A DNA stretch of 64,000 nucleotides, from assembly GCF_023156245.1 (NCBI RefSeq), contig NZ_JAKZAH010000017.1, positions 29,574 to 93,573 of the forward strand, read 5' to 3'. Shown piece by piece: positions 9,681 through 19,548 of the stretch. How positions within the stretch are numbered: position 1 is the stretch's first letter; every line of letters begins with the position of its first letter. This DNA comes from Marinobacter bryozoorum. GTDB lineage: Bacteria > Pseudomonadota > Gammaproteobacteria > Pseudomonadales > Oleiphilaceae. The notes beneath the pieces were generated by a model. That model was not told where the DNA came from. It did no database searches and saw only the letters and a program-made list of their open reading frames with translations. Position numbers and translations under genes: made by a program.

Positions 9681-10595
9681 TCAATTCTCACCCAGGAAGG
9701 TCCGTATACCCTCGGCAACGGGACTGATGTCCCCATCAAGGTGGCAATGGTGGCCGCCATCAATATCGAGACAGCGCACATCGCCCAGGGTTTCAAATCG
9801 CTTCTGCCAGCGGTCAAAGTTGGCCAGCAGGCCATGCTCAGCCCGTATCAGCATGGTGGGCGCCTCAATAGCCGCGACGAATGCCTGGACCTGCTCTTCG
9901 GTAAACATCATCACCGAGGGGTGTCGCAACCGTGGATCGGTGCGCCACCGCAGTCCCTCCGCTGTTTCGGTGAGGTTCCGGGACAGCAGTACCCTGGCGA
10001 CGTCCTCCGAAAGCGGATTGCGGCCCCGTGTCCGCAGCTTCGCGGCTTCGTCCAGGCTGGCATAGGAGCTGCCGGCGCCGGATCCGTTCAGACGCTTGCT
10101 GATGCCACGGCGCAACTGACTGACAGCCTCTTCCGGGGCCTTCGAGATTGGCCCAAGACTGTCGATCATCACCAGCCGGCGCACCTTTTCTGGAAACGCT
10201 GCCGCAAACAGCATGGCAACGATGCCGCCAAGGGAATGCCCGACAAGGTCTACCGTGTCGTGCCCCGAGAAATGGTTGTCGAGTAGCTCCGCCACATCCG
10301 AGACATAGTCCGCCAGCATATAGCTTTGCCCTTGCGGCCGGTGGTCAGAGTGGCCATGCCCGGCGTGGTCAACTGCCCACACAGGACCGAGTTTGCGAAG
10401 TTCGGGTGCCAGGTAACAGAAGCTGAGACTGTTATCCAGCCAGCCGTGAAGCAGGATAACCGGTTTGTCGCCGGCTGCATCGTCGGACGCAGGCCAGTGC
10501 AAACCGGCCAGGGTCAGGTCTTTCAGGGGCCAGCTCACTTCAGAGAAGCCGGTTTCAGCTTCAGAAAGCGGCCCCGGTGACAGGGAAAGGTTCAT
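9681..10595 (-). CDS. alpha/beta-fold hydrolase
   Basis: A 304-residue alpha/beta hydrolase, probably an esterase. The HGWLDNS oxyanion-hole segment, nucleophile elbow GHSLGG and the C-terminal GGHHCHLDGD catalytic histidine region are visible; an acid residue lies in the IRAEHG segment. No signal peptide, so cytoplasmic. Its stop nearly touches the next gene (9 bp to the chosen ATG; overlap with an alternative TTG). Substrate unknown; the neighbours suggest a role in lipid or envelope ester turnover, which is inference. Confidence 0.9.
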   Translation of the reverse strand: MNLSLSPGPLSEAETGFSEVSWPLKDLTLAGLHWPASDDAAGDKPVILLHGWLDNSLSFCYLAPELRKLGPVWAVDHAGHGHSDHRPQGQSYMLADYVSDVAELLDNHFSGHDTVDLVGHSLGGIVAMLFAAAFPEKVRRLVMIDSLGPISKAPEEAVSQLRRGISKRLNGSGAGSSYASLDEAAKLRTRGRNPLSEDVARVLLSRNLTETAEGLRWRTDPRLRHPSVMMFTEEQVQAFVAAIEAPTMLIRAEHGLLANFDRWQKRFETLGDVRCLDIDGGHHCHLDGDISPVAEGIRTFLGEN

Positions 10596-10675
10596 GAATG
10601 CGGGTTAACCTCCAGCAGGAACGCCAGCACGAAGGGATCGGGCACTGACCGGCACCCCGGCACTGCCCTGCCCCC

Positions 10676-11026
10676 TCACATGGTGTGGGTGGGTCGGTCG
10701 GAACTGAGGGATCCGGCCAGGTACGCTTCGATCTTGGTGCGGGCGGTTTCATCTTCGCCATTAAACTGTACGCCGATGCCGGCAGCACGGTTGCCCTGGG
10801 CGCCCCTGGGGGTAATCCAGACCACCTTGCCCGCAACCGGGATCTTCTCCGGTTCGTCCATGAGGTTCAGCAACAGGAAAACTTCATCTCCCAGCTGGTA
10901 TTGCTTCTGGGTGGGTATGAACAACCCGCCCTGGCGAATGTATGGCATGTAGGCCGCATACAGCACTGCCTTGTCCTTGATGGTCAGGGTCAGAATACCG
11001 CTTCGCGCGCCAAAACCAGGACCCAT
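10676..11026 (-). CDS. pilZ: type IV pilus assembly PilZ-domain protein
   Basis: A 116-residue single PilZ domain of the PilZ type required for type IV pilus biogenesis. Conserved stretches include LTIKDKAVLYAAYMPYIRQG, GGLFIPT, QLGDEVFLLLNLMDEP and the C-terminus SDRPTHTM, close to Pseudomonas PilZ. The N-terminal RxxxR and D/NxSxxG c-di-GMP motifs are absent, as in the orthologue that does not bind c-di-GMP. ATG 11026 is chosen because GGAGGA lies 6 bp upstream; 19 further residues upstream are non-conserved. It follows holB, the usual order in pseudomonads and relatives. Confidence 0.93.
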   Translation of the reverse strand: MGPGFGARSGILTLTIKDKAVLYAAYMPYIRQGGLFIPTQKQYQLGDEVFLLLNLMDEPEKIPVAGKVVWITPRGAQGNRAAGIGVQFNGEDETARTKIEAYLAGSLSSDRPTHTM

Positions 11027-11138
11027 GGTCGTCCTCCAGCTGTTATCGTTATTACAGATTACCGGTAATGCCGCTGCAGCCACACTACCGTCGGGATGCT
11101 AGCCAGCACCGCCAGCCCGGCGCTCAAAGAGCCGCAGC

Positions 11139-12146
11139 TCAGCCCGCTGAGCGCTTCCTTACCGGCATCAACCCCCGCCACTGAACCAGCAGGCGGTCGG
11201 TCTCCAGTTCCGGACTGACATTATTCACCAGTGCGCGCCTCGAGTCGCGGATTGCGTCCACAAGTTGGTGCGCGCGCCAGGGTGGATTCGAGGTTGCCAG
11301 GTATCGTACCACCTCGACGATACCCGGGTCGCGGGCGTCACCGCCGGCCATGACCCGGGCCAGGTCGTTGGCCCAGGCTTCCATCAGGTTCAGTGTCGCC
11401 TCAAGGCCCAGGTCCCGGAAGGTCCGGGCCGCTGCAGCCACAGTAATCGCACCCTTCATGAACTGTCGAAATGCCTCCAGGGCCGCGTCCCGCCTGGTCA
11501 AGAAATCACTGTCGAGTAATTCGAGGGCCAGTCGTGGCGCGCCACCGGCCAGGTGCAGGGCAAGGGCCTGGCGATCTGTGTCTGGCGCCTGCTCCCGGCT
11601 CGCCAGTTCGGCAGCGAGCCAGCCTGTGGCCTCTTCTGCCCTGGGGGTGGCCAGGGGCAGCACCCGACAGCGGGAGCGAATGGTGGGTAACACCGGCCGG
11701 CCGGTTTCCTGCAGGAGCAACAGAACCACATCTGAAGCGGGCTCTTCCAAGGTTTTCAGCAACGCATTGGCAGCATTGATATTGAGCTGATCGGCCCTGT
11801 CCACGATAGCCACTTTTATGCCAGCTACCTGTGGCGACGCTACAGCGAACTGCGACAAGGCCCTTACCTGGTCAATACGGATCATGCGGGACTTTTCAGG
11901 CTGGTAGACCCGGATATCCGGGTGGGACTCCCCTGCCACCAGCAGACACTGCCGGCACTCGCCACAGGGTGAACGCATCCCCGGTGTACGCCGGTCGCAG
12001 ACCAGCAGCGCTGCTATACACTCGGCAAGGTGGCGTTTACCTACCCCCCGTTCACCAGTGACAAGGCTGGCGTGGGGCAGTCGCCCCTGATCCAGGGCTT
12101 GCCCGAATTGTTCCAGTACCGGCATCAGCCAGGGCATGTCGGTCAC
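11139..12146 (-). CDS. holB: DNA polymerase III subunit delta'
   Basis: Clamp-loader subunit (AAA+ family without ATPase activity) that acts with delta and the DnaX proteins to load the beta clamp. The 335 residues contain GERGVGKRHLAE in the Walker A position, a zinc module with CGECRQCLL plus an upstream cysteine, and the LLKTLEEPASD and PTIRSRC (sensor 1/SRC) motifs. The GTG start at 12146 has AGGA at 7 bp. In relatives tmk precedes holB; here the upstream neighbour, only 13 bp away, is a transglutaminase gene. Confidence 0.95.
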   Translation of the reverse strand: MTDMPWLMPVLEQFGQALDQGRLPHASLVTGERGVGKRHLAECIAALLVCDRRTPGMRSPCGECRQCLLVAGESHPDIRVYQPEKSRMIRIDQVRALSQFAVASPQVAGIKVAIVDRADQLNINAANALLKTLEEPASDVVLLLLQETGRPVLPTIRSRCRVLPLATPRAEEATGWLAAELASREQAPDTDRQALALHLAGGAPRLALELLDSDFLTRRDAALEAFRQFMKGAITVAAAARTFRDLGLEATLNLMEAWANDLARVMAGGDARDPGIVEVVRYLATSNPPWRAHQLVDAIRDSRRALVNNVSPELETDRLLVQWRGLMPVRKRSAG

Positions 12147-12159
12147 AGCAGGTTCCTGA

Positions 12160-14250
12160 TCAGGACGGGCGATGGGCAGGTTCAGCGGAATGCTTGCCTG
12201 CGGACCCGTAAGTGGTGGATCGTCGTTTCAGCTCGCGCCGGATTTGCGACAGCCGCCGGCGCATAGGACGCACATCGGTCGCCCGGTGGCGCTGGCGTCC
12301 CGGTCGCGCTCGGGCACCCGTGCCATAGTAATGATTGTTCAGGTCCCGGGCAAAGGCCCGTGCCACCGGTCCAGCGGAAGGCGCCTGCTCCTCTGTCATG
12401 GTGGCCAACTGCAGGGGGGTTGCGCCTGCGGGCACGGTGACACCCCGTTGCCGCAACACTTGGCCCCAGCGAGCAACCAGCACCCTGGCAGGATCACTGT
12501 GCCGCCCCCCTCCATGGCGCAGTGCGGCTATCATCGCTGCAATCAGCAGTGCCACGCCGACCAGTCCGGCGGTCACATAACCCAGTTCCTTGAGTCCGAT
12601 ATTACCCGGCAGGCGACTCATCAGGTCCATCTGGGACTGCCCCTGGTATCCGACTACCCAGCGTTGCCAGTTATAGTTGATCCGGTCCATCTGCAGGCTG
12701 ATCCACTGCACCAACGCCAGGTCGCCGTATCGCTGGGGGGACGTCCAGTTATCCTCGAGGAATGAGCCTTCCTCCGCCATGGCCTCCCGCAGGCCTGACT
12801 CAATCCGCTGGGGTGCAATGGCTGCCGTTGGATCCAGCCGCACCCAGCCCCGACTTTCAATCCATGCCTCAACCCAGGCATGGGCATCATACTGGCGGAC
12901 AATCAGATAGGCCTCGTCAGCACCGGACGAGCCGCCCTGGTAACCGGCGACCACCCGGGCCGGAATGCCTGCCGCCCTCAGCAGGAAAGTCATGGCGCTG
13001 GCGTAATGGGCACAGAAGCCCCGTTGGGCATCAAACAACAGGGTATCCACCGGGTCTTCCGGCATGGTGGGAGGGCGCAGGGTATAATAGTACGGTTGCT
13101 CCCGGAACCGGTTCAGCACCGAATTGGCGAACGCCAGGTCTGATTGCGCCTGCCGGGCCAACTCACTGGCCAGCTCACGGCTGCGCTGGTTACCGGATGG
13201 CGGCAGCTGCAAGTAACGGCGTCGCTGCCCCGGGGACAGTGCAGCGGCGTCCCCCGCCTCCGCCCCCAGCGCCATCCGGTAACGAATGGACGTATCGGCA
13301 GGCCGCTCAAGCCGGAAAAGCCCCCCCGGTACCTTTGCAATATTGCCGGATACCGCCCTGGAATTGTCCAGGGCATAGACCCAGCGCTGGCCTGAGGCCT
13401 CCATCAACACGTCGTATTCATTGGGTGCCAGGCCTTCAAGTCCCGCATCACGATCCACCCGACCCAGCCGGCGGTAGGACTCCTGCTGCCACTGGCTCCA
13501 GGTGTGCCCGTCAAAGCGGTCAAGGATCAGCCCTCGCCAGTAGCGCTCCCGGTGCTCCGGCATCTCGCCGCCAAAGCTCACCCGAAACGCCCGTTCGCTG
13601 CTCTGGGCGAGGCTGGAAATGTCTCCCGGCGTCATGGAATCCGAGAGGCCGGTGCGTGCCTGCTCCGACACCAGGGGCACACTCCACAGCGGTGCCATAC
13701 GAGGGAAAAATACGAACAAGGCGATAACAACCGGTAGGGTCTTGAGCAGCATGCCCCCCAGGCGCCGGAGTCCGCGAAAGCCGCCGTGCCGGCTTTCTGC
13801 GGGGGTGTGCAGCAACTGCAGGGCTACCAGGATCACCACCACACCGGTCACGGTAACCAGCGACCAGCCGATGCCCTGGCGGAACAGGAAGTTCACTGTC
13901 GCCAGGTACACCAGGATGAAGAACACTACAAAGAAGTCCCGCCGGTTAGCGGTTTCCAGCCACTTGAGTCCCACAGCGAGCACAAAGAATGACGCCGCCG
14001 TATCAACGCTGAAGCGGCCTTGCACAGTGGCAATATAAACGGCAATCAGACTGGCCATGACCCCGAGGCGGAGCCAGCGCCCCGGCAATCGAACCCGGCC
14101 CACCTGTGCCAGCCACCGCCAGCCGGCCAGGGCCAGGCAGGCAGCAATCAGCCAGACAGGAAGGCGGTCCCACTGGGGCAGTAATAATAATGCGAAGCCA
14201 CAAAGCAGCCAAAGCAGTGCACGGGTTGGCAGCAGCGAAACAGCCGACAT
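12160..14250 (-). CDS. TgpA-like membrane transglutaminase
   Basis: A 696-residue protein with about six N-terminal membrane segments (residues 1-190), a periplasmic transglutaminase-like core, one further membrane span (about 575-600) and a cytoplasmic tail (DUF4129-like). The catalytic triad is visible: Cys in RGFCAHYASAM, His in YDAHAWVEAW and Asp in RLDPTAA. Pseudomonas TgpA has the same plan and is essential there; its substrate is not established. ATG 14250 shares one base with the DUF58 stop (TGATG), implying coupled translation, and supports this start over one 60 bp upstream. Confidence 0.93.
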   Translation of the reverse strand: MSAVSLLPTRALLWLLCGFALLLLPQWDRLPVWLIAACLALAGWRWLAQVGRVRLPGRWLRLGVMASLIAVYIATVQGRFSVDTAASFFVLAVGLKWLETANRRDFFVVFFILVYLATVNFLFRQGIGWSLVTVTGVVVILVALQLLHTPAESRHGGFRGLRRLGGMLLKTLPVVIALFVFFPRMAPLWSVPLVSEQARTGLSDSMTPGDISSLAQSSERAFRVSFGGEMPEHRERYWRGLILDRFDGHTWSQWQQESYRRLGRVDRDAGLEGLAPNEYDVLMEASGQRWVYALDNSRAVSGNIAKVPGGLFRLERPADTSIRYRMALGAEAGDAAALSPGQRRRYLQLPPSGNQRSRELASELARQAQSDLAFANSVLNRFREQPYYYTLRPPTMPEDPVDTLLFDAQRGFCAHYASAMTFLLRAAGIPARVVAGYQGGSSGADEAYLIVRQYDAHAWVEAWIESRGWVRLDPTAAIAPQRIESGLREAMAEEGSFLEDNWTSPQRYGDLALVQWISLQMDRINYNWQRWVVGYQGQSQMDLMSRLPGNIGLKELGYVTAGLVGVALLIAAMIAALRHGGGRHSDPARVLVARWGQVLRQRGVTVPAGATPLQLATMTEEQAPSAGPVARAFARDLNNHYYGTGARARPGRQRHRATDVRPMRRRLSQIRRELKRRSTTYGSAGKHSAEPAHRPS

Positions 14251-15245
14251 CACAGCCCACCCTCCCCGCCCGGAGGTGTGCGTTGCCAGGCGCCCAGGGC
14301 ACGCAGACACTGGCGCCGGTGATTGGCGCCCTGGTCCGGCTCAATGGTCAAACCGGGCAAGCGTAACCCCCAGGACTCACCGGCCTGGTCCCTGTCCAGC
14401 ACCAGGGCAGCGAGGTAACTCAGCCGAAGCTCATGGTCGACACCGGGAAAGCCATCAAAATCCAGCCATTGCGGACTACCCTGCTCCCCCTGCCAGTCTG
14501 CCACGGCCATCTCTCCATTGCGGGAGTAACGCTTCCAGTCCACCCGGGCGCTCAGGTCACCTTCCCGCCAGGGGCGAAGCTCCACCTGGTCCTGGCCCTG
14601 GCTGACCGAGACAGCGTCGCTGTCACCGGCTTCGACGCTGCCCTCGGGAGCCCGGGGCGGCATGACTGGCCGGGGGTAAACCAAAGCGGGTGTCGCCGGA
14701 CGCAGCCAGGACCAGGCCACCAGCAGGCCAAAGGGAAAACGGGTCTCCACCCTTACCCGCTCTGGTAGCAGGAAACCTCTCTCACGACTGGGCACCTCGA
14801 GGGCGCCTTCGATGCGGTCGTGGGCCGGTACGGACAAGGTCACGACGCTACCGGCCTCGTTTCCCAGGTCGATCGACGTTGCCTCATGGGCGGATTGCAG
14901 CGCAAAGCGAAAAACAATGGGTTCTCCGGCAAAGCCTTCCCCGGCCTTGAGCAAGGCGAGCTCGAGACCACTGAGGTTGTTGTGGGTCTGGTGCATCGCT
15001 GCAACGAACAGCGCCCCAAGCAGGAACGTAAGCAGGTAGATCAGGCTGTTCTGGTAATTGATACCCGTGAGCAGCATAACCACCAGCAACAGGCCGAACA
15101 CCATCCCGGCGGACGTTGGCAGTATATAGATTGAACGACGATCAAACTGACGCTGGTCATCCAGGGGGATTCGGCGGTTTATCCAGCTTCGCCAGCGCTT
15201 GCGGATCTTTGATCGGGTGGTGGAAAACAATGGACTCTTCACCAT
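14250..15245 (-). CDS. DUF58 domain-containing membrane protein
   Basis: About 331 residues: two close membrane segments (near residues 40-85, with GMVFGLLLVVMLLTG), then a cytoplasmic DUF58 domain with the characteristic LRPWREGDLSARVDWKRYSR motif. DUF58 proteins typically sit between a MoxR ATPase and a TgpA-type transglutaminase. Here the transglutaminase follows with a 1-bp overlap, but no MoxR gene lies upstream; the neighbour is the divergent pabB. The start is uncertain: ATG 15245 is chosen, with TTG 15251 and GTG 15242 possible; none has a strong ribosome site. Confidence 0.9.
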   Translation of the reverse strand: MVKSPLFSTTRSKIRKRWRSWINRRIPLDDQRQFDRRSIYILPTSAGMVFGLLLVVMLLTGINYQNSLIYLLTFLLGALFVAAMHQTHNNLSGLELALLKAGEGFAGEPIVFRFALQSAHEATSIDLGNEAGSVVTLSVPAHDRIEGALEVPSRERGFLLPERVRVETRFPFGLLVAWSWLRPATPALVYPRPVMPPRAPEGSVEAGDSDAVSVSQGQDQVELRPWREGDLSARVDWKRYSRNGEMAVADWQGEQGSPQWLDFDGFPGVDHELRLSYLAALVLDRDQAGESWGLRLPGLTIEPDQGANHRRQCLRALGAWQRTPPGGEGGL

Positions 15246-15349
15246 GGCCAACGGACTGTATTGAAGCGGAATTCCCCTGGCTGCCGGGTTACAGGCTCAG
15301 GGTGGATATAGGGTATCATGCACAGTCCATTTTCCTGTCAGGTTAACGG

Positions 15350-16690
15350 ATGTCGAACCGCGTCTCTGTGCCACCGTCCCGAATTGCCGACTTCGTCACT
15401 GCCCTTGCCGGGCTCAACGGATTCGTGTGCCTGGGAACCGGGCGCGGTCGCAGCCGTCGATACAGTGCCCTACCCGAGCGTCGGTGGCCGCTATCCACCG
15501 ACAACTCGGTGTTTGGCCAGTCGGTAACGCAAATTATCGAAAGTCACCGGCACATCGCCGCCGGCACAGGCCGGTCCGGATTTGTTGCCGGTACCCTGTT
15601 TTACGATGCCGGGCGCCATACGGTTCCTGGCTTTCGTAGCCTTAAACCTTCACCAGAGTCCGTTGGCTGGGCAGGGCTCTACCTTTGGCGGCTCGAGGTC
15701 ACGCGGGATGAATCCCTGGAGACACCGGCCACACTGCTTTTTGACCCGGCATGCCCTCCGGCTGTCCGTAGCCAGGTGATGGCATTACTGGACAAGCCTC
15801 GCCCTGCAGTCGCCGGCAACGAGTTCCGCATGACCACTCACTTCCACGCCAGCGGAACGCCTGAGCAATACCGCCGCGGTGTGGGCCGTGTGCTTGGATA
15901 CATCCAGGCCGGCGACTGCTATCAGGCCAATTTGTCCCAGCAGTTCGTGGGCAGGTTCGAAGGCTCCCCCTGGCATGCCTGGCAAGCCCTGGCAGACGCG
16001 ATCCCCGTTCCCCATGGTGGCTACCTGGATGCCGGTCCATGGCAGTTGCTCAGTGTGTCACCGGAGCTGTTCCTGGAAATCGACGACAACCGGGTCACCA
16101 GCAAGCCCATCAAGGGCACCAGGCCCCGCAGCCAGGATCCGGAAACCGACCAGGCGCTGGTCAGGGACCTGGTTTCAAACACCAAGGATCGGGCCGAAAA
16201 CCTGATGATCGTTGATCTCATACGAAATGACCTGTCTCATTTCTGCCAACCCTTCTCGGTAAGGGTACCCCGGTTGTTTTCGGTGGAAAGCTACCGTAAC
16301 GTCCATCAGCTGGTCAGCACCGTCACCGGCACGCTGAAACCTGACACCACGCCCTTTGAAGCCTTTCTGAGCGCCTTCCCGGGAGGGTCCATCACAGGCG
16401 CCCCCAAACGGCGGGCAATGGAGATCATTGACGAGCTTGAGCCCCACGGGCGGGGACCCTATTGCGGCAGTCTGTTCTGGTGGGATGCGGATAACCGGCT
16501 GGAAAGCAATATCGCCATTCGCAGCCTGCAGACATTCACTGACGGTACCATCCGGGCGTGGGCCGGGTGCGGCATCGTTGCGGATTCAGACCCGGAAGAC
16601 GAGTATCAGGAATCCATGAGCAAGATCCAGAGCCTGCTGGACACACTGGAAGGGCTTGGCTGTCCGGACGGTGAAACCGGCAGCACCTGA
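15350..16690 (+). CDS. pabB: aminodeoxychorismate synthase component I
   Basis: Converts chorismate plus ammonia (from PabA) to 4-amino-4-deoxychorismate, the first step of p-aminobenzoate and folate synthesis. The 446 residues match PabB. The C-terminal chorismate-binding domain shows SKPIKGTRPR (PIKGT, typical of PabB-type enzymes), LIRNDLSHFC and FPGGSITGAPKRRAMEII. No fused PabA glutaminase or PabC domain is present. It is divergent from the DUF58 gene, so the 104-bp gap should carry both promoters. Confidence 0.95.
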   Translation: MSNRVSVPPSRIADFVTALAGLNGFVCLGTGRGRSRRYSALPERRWPLSTDNSVFGQSVTQIIESHRHIAAGTGRSGFVAGTLFYDAGRHTVPGFRSLKPSPESVGWAGLYLWRLEVTRDESLETPATLLFDPACPPAVRSQVMALLDKPRPAVAGNEFRMTTHFHASGTPEQYRRGVGRVLGYIQAGDCYQANLSQQFVGRFEGSPWHAWQALADAIPVPHGGYLDAGPWQLLSVSPELFLEIDDNRVTSKPIKGTRPRSQDPETDQALVRDLVSNTKDRAENLMIVDLIRNDLSHFCQPFSVRVPRLFSVESYRNVHQLVSTVTGTLKPDTTPFEAFLSAFPGGSITGAPKRRAMEIIDELEPHGRGPYCGSLFWWDADNRLESNIAIRSLQTFTDGTIRAWAGCGIVADSDPEDEYQESMSKIQSLLDTLEGLGCPDGETGST

Positions 16691-16710
16691 CGCTGTGCCC
16701 GGGTGCTGCC
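16679..16710. terminator. dyad at the pabB/thrH convergent junction
   Basis: GGCAGCACC (16679-16687) and GGTGCTGCC (16702-16710) form a perfect 9-bp stem that covers the pabB stop codon. No T tract follows on either strand, so this is only a weak candidate for a bidirectional 3'-end structure between the convergent genes. Confidence 0.3.
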
Positions 16711-16729
16711 GTGACCGCTGTGTTCAGTA

Positions 16730-17338
16730 TCAGTATCGGTTGCTGAGGGACAGGAACGTGTTCCTGAGCTCGTCAAAGTCGTGTACCGCCGGGAACTGCG
16801 GAAACTCGTCAATCACGTTCCGGGGTGCATGGAACAGGATGCCACCTTCTGCCTGGGTCAGCATGGTGGTGTCGTTGTAGGAGTCACCGGCAGCAATCAC
16901 CCGATAGTTCAGCAACTGGAAGGCCCGCACTGACTGGCGCTTGGGGTCGCGCTGGCGCAGCAGGTAGTCCGTGATACGGCCGTTCTCATCCACTTCCAGC
17001 TTGTGACACAGCAGTGTGGGGTAACCCAGCTTTTTCATCAGCGGCATGGCAAACTCATAGAAGGTATCCGACAGGATAACGACCTGGAAGCGCTCCCGCA
17101 GCCAATCCAGGAACTCCCGGGCGCCGGGCAGCGGGTCCAGTTCACCGATAACCTCCTGGATGGCTGGCAGGCCATAGCCATGCTCGTCCAGGATGCGCAG
17201 TCGCTGCTTCATCAGCACGTCGTAATCAGGAATATCCCGGGTGGTGGCCTTGAGCTCTTCAATACCGGTTTTTTCCGCAAAGGCAATCCAGATTTCCGGG
17301 ATCAGTACTCCCTCAAGATCAAGGCACGCAAGTTCCAC
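16730..17338 (-). CDS. thrH: phosphoserine phosphatase / homoserine phosphotransferase
   Basis: HAD-family enzyme of the ThrH type: dephosphorylates phosphoserine and can transfer the phosphate to homoserine, bypassing ThrB. The 202 residues match ThrH. HAD motif I reads CLDLEGVLIPE (Asp7, with Glu where most have the second Asp, as in ThrH), motif II VILSDTF, and motif IV GDSYNDTTML. GTG start at 17338 with AGGAG at 6 bp. Convergent with pabB; monocistronic. Confidence 0.95.
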   Translation of the reverse strand: MELACLDLEGVLIPEIWIAFAEKTGIEELKATTRDIPDYDVLMKQRLRILDEHGYGLPAIQEVIGELDPLPGAREFLDWLRERFQVVILSDTFYEFAMPLMKKLGYPTLLCHKLEVDENGRITDYLLRQRDPKRQSVRAFQLLNYRVIAAGDSYNDTTMLTQAEGGILFHAPRNVIDEFPQFPAVHDFDELRNTFLSLSNRY

Positions 17339-17570
17339 AGTGGTCTCCTGTCAGTCGCCGGCTGGCGGCAATGGGATTAATAGCGAGTAGCGCGGCTATG
17401 ATAGAAAAAACCGGCGGTGAATGCACCGTCCGTCGTATCAGATTGGTGAGCGCTCCGGCGGCTGATATAACCTTATGATTGCAGATTACTTCAGTACCCT
17501 TCGTTCTGGTGATAAATTGACGCCCTTATCGAATGAAACATCCAGCAAACTCTCCAGTAAATAGCATCCA

Positions 17571-17585
17571 CCGGAGTCGCTCCGG
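17571..17585 (+). promoter_or_regulatory. leader hairpin and upstream minicistron of cysH
   Basis: CCGGAG-TCG-CTCCGG forms a perfect hairpin 30 bp upstream of cysH. Just after it AAGGGA precedes two ATGs: ATG 17608, which opens a seven-codon frame ending in TGA across the cysH start, and ATG 17615 of cysH itself. Whether this influences cysH translation is untested; the hairpin itself is seen directly. Confidence 0.35.
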
Positions 17586-17614
17586 GCGATGATCTGCAAG
17601 GGAATATATGTCCG

Positions 17615-18349
17615 ATGGGCGAGATTGAACAATTACAGCACGAACTGGACGGACAAAGTCCCCGCGCCATCCTAAAGGCCGCCCTGGCCCGCTACGATGA
17701 GATCGCCATCTCCTTCAGTGGTGCCGAGGATGTCGCATTGATCGAGATGGCCCACAAACTTACTGACCGGCTTCGGGTGTTTTCCCTGGATACCGGGCGA
17801 CTGCACCCGGAAACTTATGACTTCTTCGAGCGGGTGCGCAAGCACTATGGTATCGACATCGAGTTCCAGTTTCCGGACGCAGGCGCCGTACAGTCACTGG
17901 TAACCGAAAAAGGCCTGTTCAGTTTCTACGAGGATGGTCATGGGGAATGCTGCGGCATACGCAAGGTGGAGCCCCTGCGTCGCAAGCTGAAAACCCTGGA
18001 TGCCTGGGTTACCGGCCAGCGCCGGGACCAGAGCCCGGGCACCCGCAATGAGGTGCCTGTGGTACAGCCAGACGATGCCTTCGAAGGCCGCAGCGGTGAA
18101 CTGGTGAAGTTCAACCCGTTGGCCAACTGGACCTCAAAGGAAGTCTGGGACTATATCCGCATCTCCGAGGCACCCTACAACAAGCTTCACGAGCGTGGCT
18201 TTGTCAGTATTGGCTGCCAGCCCTGCACCCGCCCTGTACTGCCCGGCCAGCACGAGCGGGAAGGCCGCTGGTGGTGGGAAGAAGCCACCCAGAAAGAGTG
18301 CGGGCTGCACGCCGGCAACCTGATTGCCAGCGACGTTCACAGCAGCTGA
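17615..18349 (+). CDS. cysH: APS reductase (assimilatory adenylyl-sulfate reductase)
   Basis: Reduces activated sulfate to sulfite with thioredoxin. The 244-residue protein carries the paired-cysteine signature of [4Fe-4S] APS reductases: Cys112-Cys113 (GECCGIRK) and Cys201/Cys204 (GCQPCTRP), plus the catalytic KECGLH cysteine (229). The cluster argues for APS rather than PAPS as substrate, as in Pseudomonas. The ATP-pyrophosphatase-like loop ISFSGAED is near residue 35. Convergent with cysB, which probably activates it; the uptake operon sbp-cysTWA is 37 kb away. Confidence 0.95.
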   Translation: MGEIEQLQHELDGQSPRAILKAALARYDEIAISFSGAEDVALIEMAHKLTDRLRVFSLDTGRLHPETYDFFERVRKHYGIDIEFQFPDAGAVQSLVTEKGLFSFYEDGHGECCGIRKVEPLRRKLKTLDAWVTGQRRDQSPGTRNEVPVVQPDDAFEGRSGELVKFNPLANWTSKEVWDYIRISEAPYNKLHERGFVSIGCQPCTRPVLPGQHEREGRWWWEEATQKECGLHAGNLIASDVHSS

Positions 18350-18377
18350 CAGTAAACAACGCCCGGGAGCTGCCCGG

Positions 18378-19370
<993 letters not shown>

Positions 19371-19464
19371 CTAAGCGGATGCAGGACATTGCGCCCTGCC
19401 ACCGGCTATGCGTCACGGTTTTGTCAGTATTGTTACCAGAATACGCATAAAAATGCTTGTTTTC

Positions 19465-19479
19465 ATTCTTTTTAAGAAT
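19465..19479. promoter_or_regulatory. palindrome upstream of cysB, possible autoregulatory site
   Basis: ATTCTTTTTAAGAAT (ATTCTT-N3-AAGAAT) is a perfect dyad in the AT-rich region 110 bp upstream of the cysB start. CysB sites are AT-rich and often contain ATTC/GAAT half-sites, so autoregulation is plausible. The 193-bp spacer to dinG holds no gene. Confidence 0.4.
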
Positions 19480-19548
19480 AGAGAGTGCACAGATACTTAG
19501 TGTAGCCCATATACCGCAAATGCAAGTGTTGTGCAGGCCACATAACGA

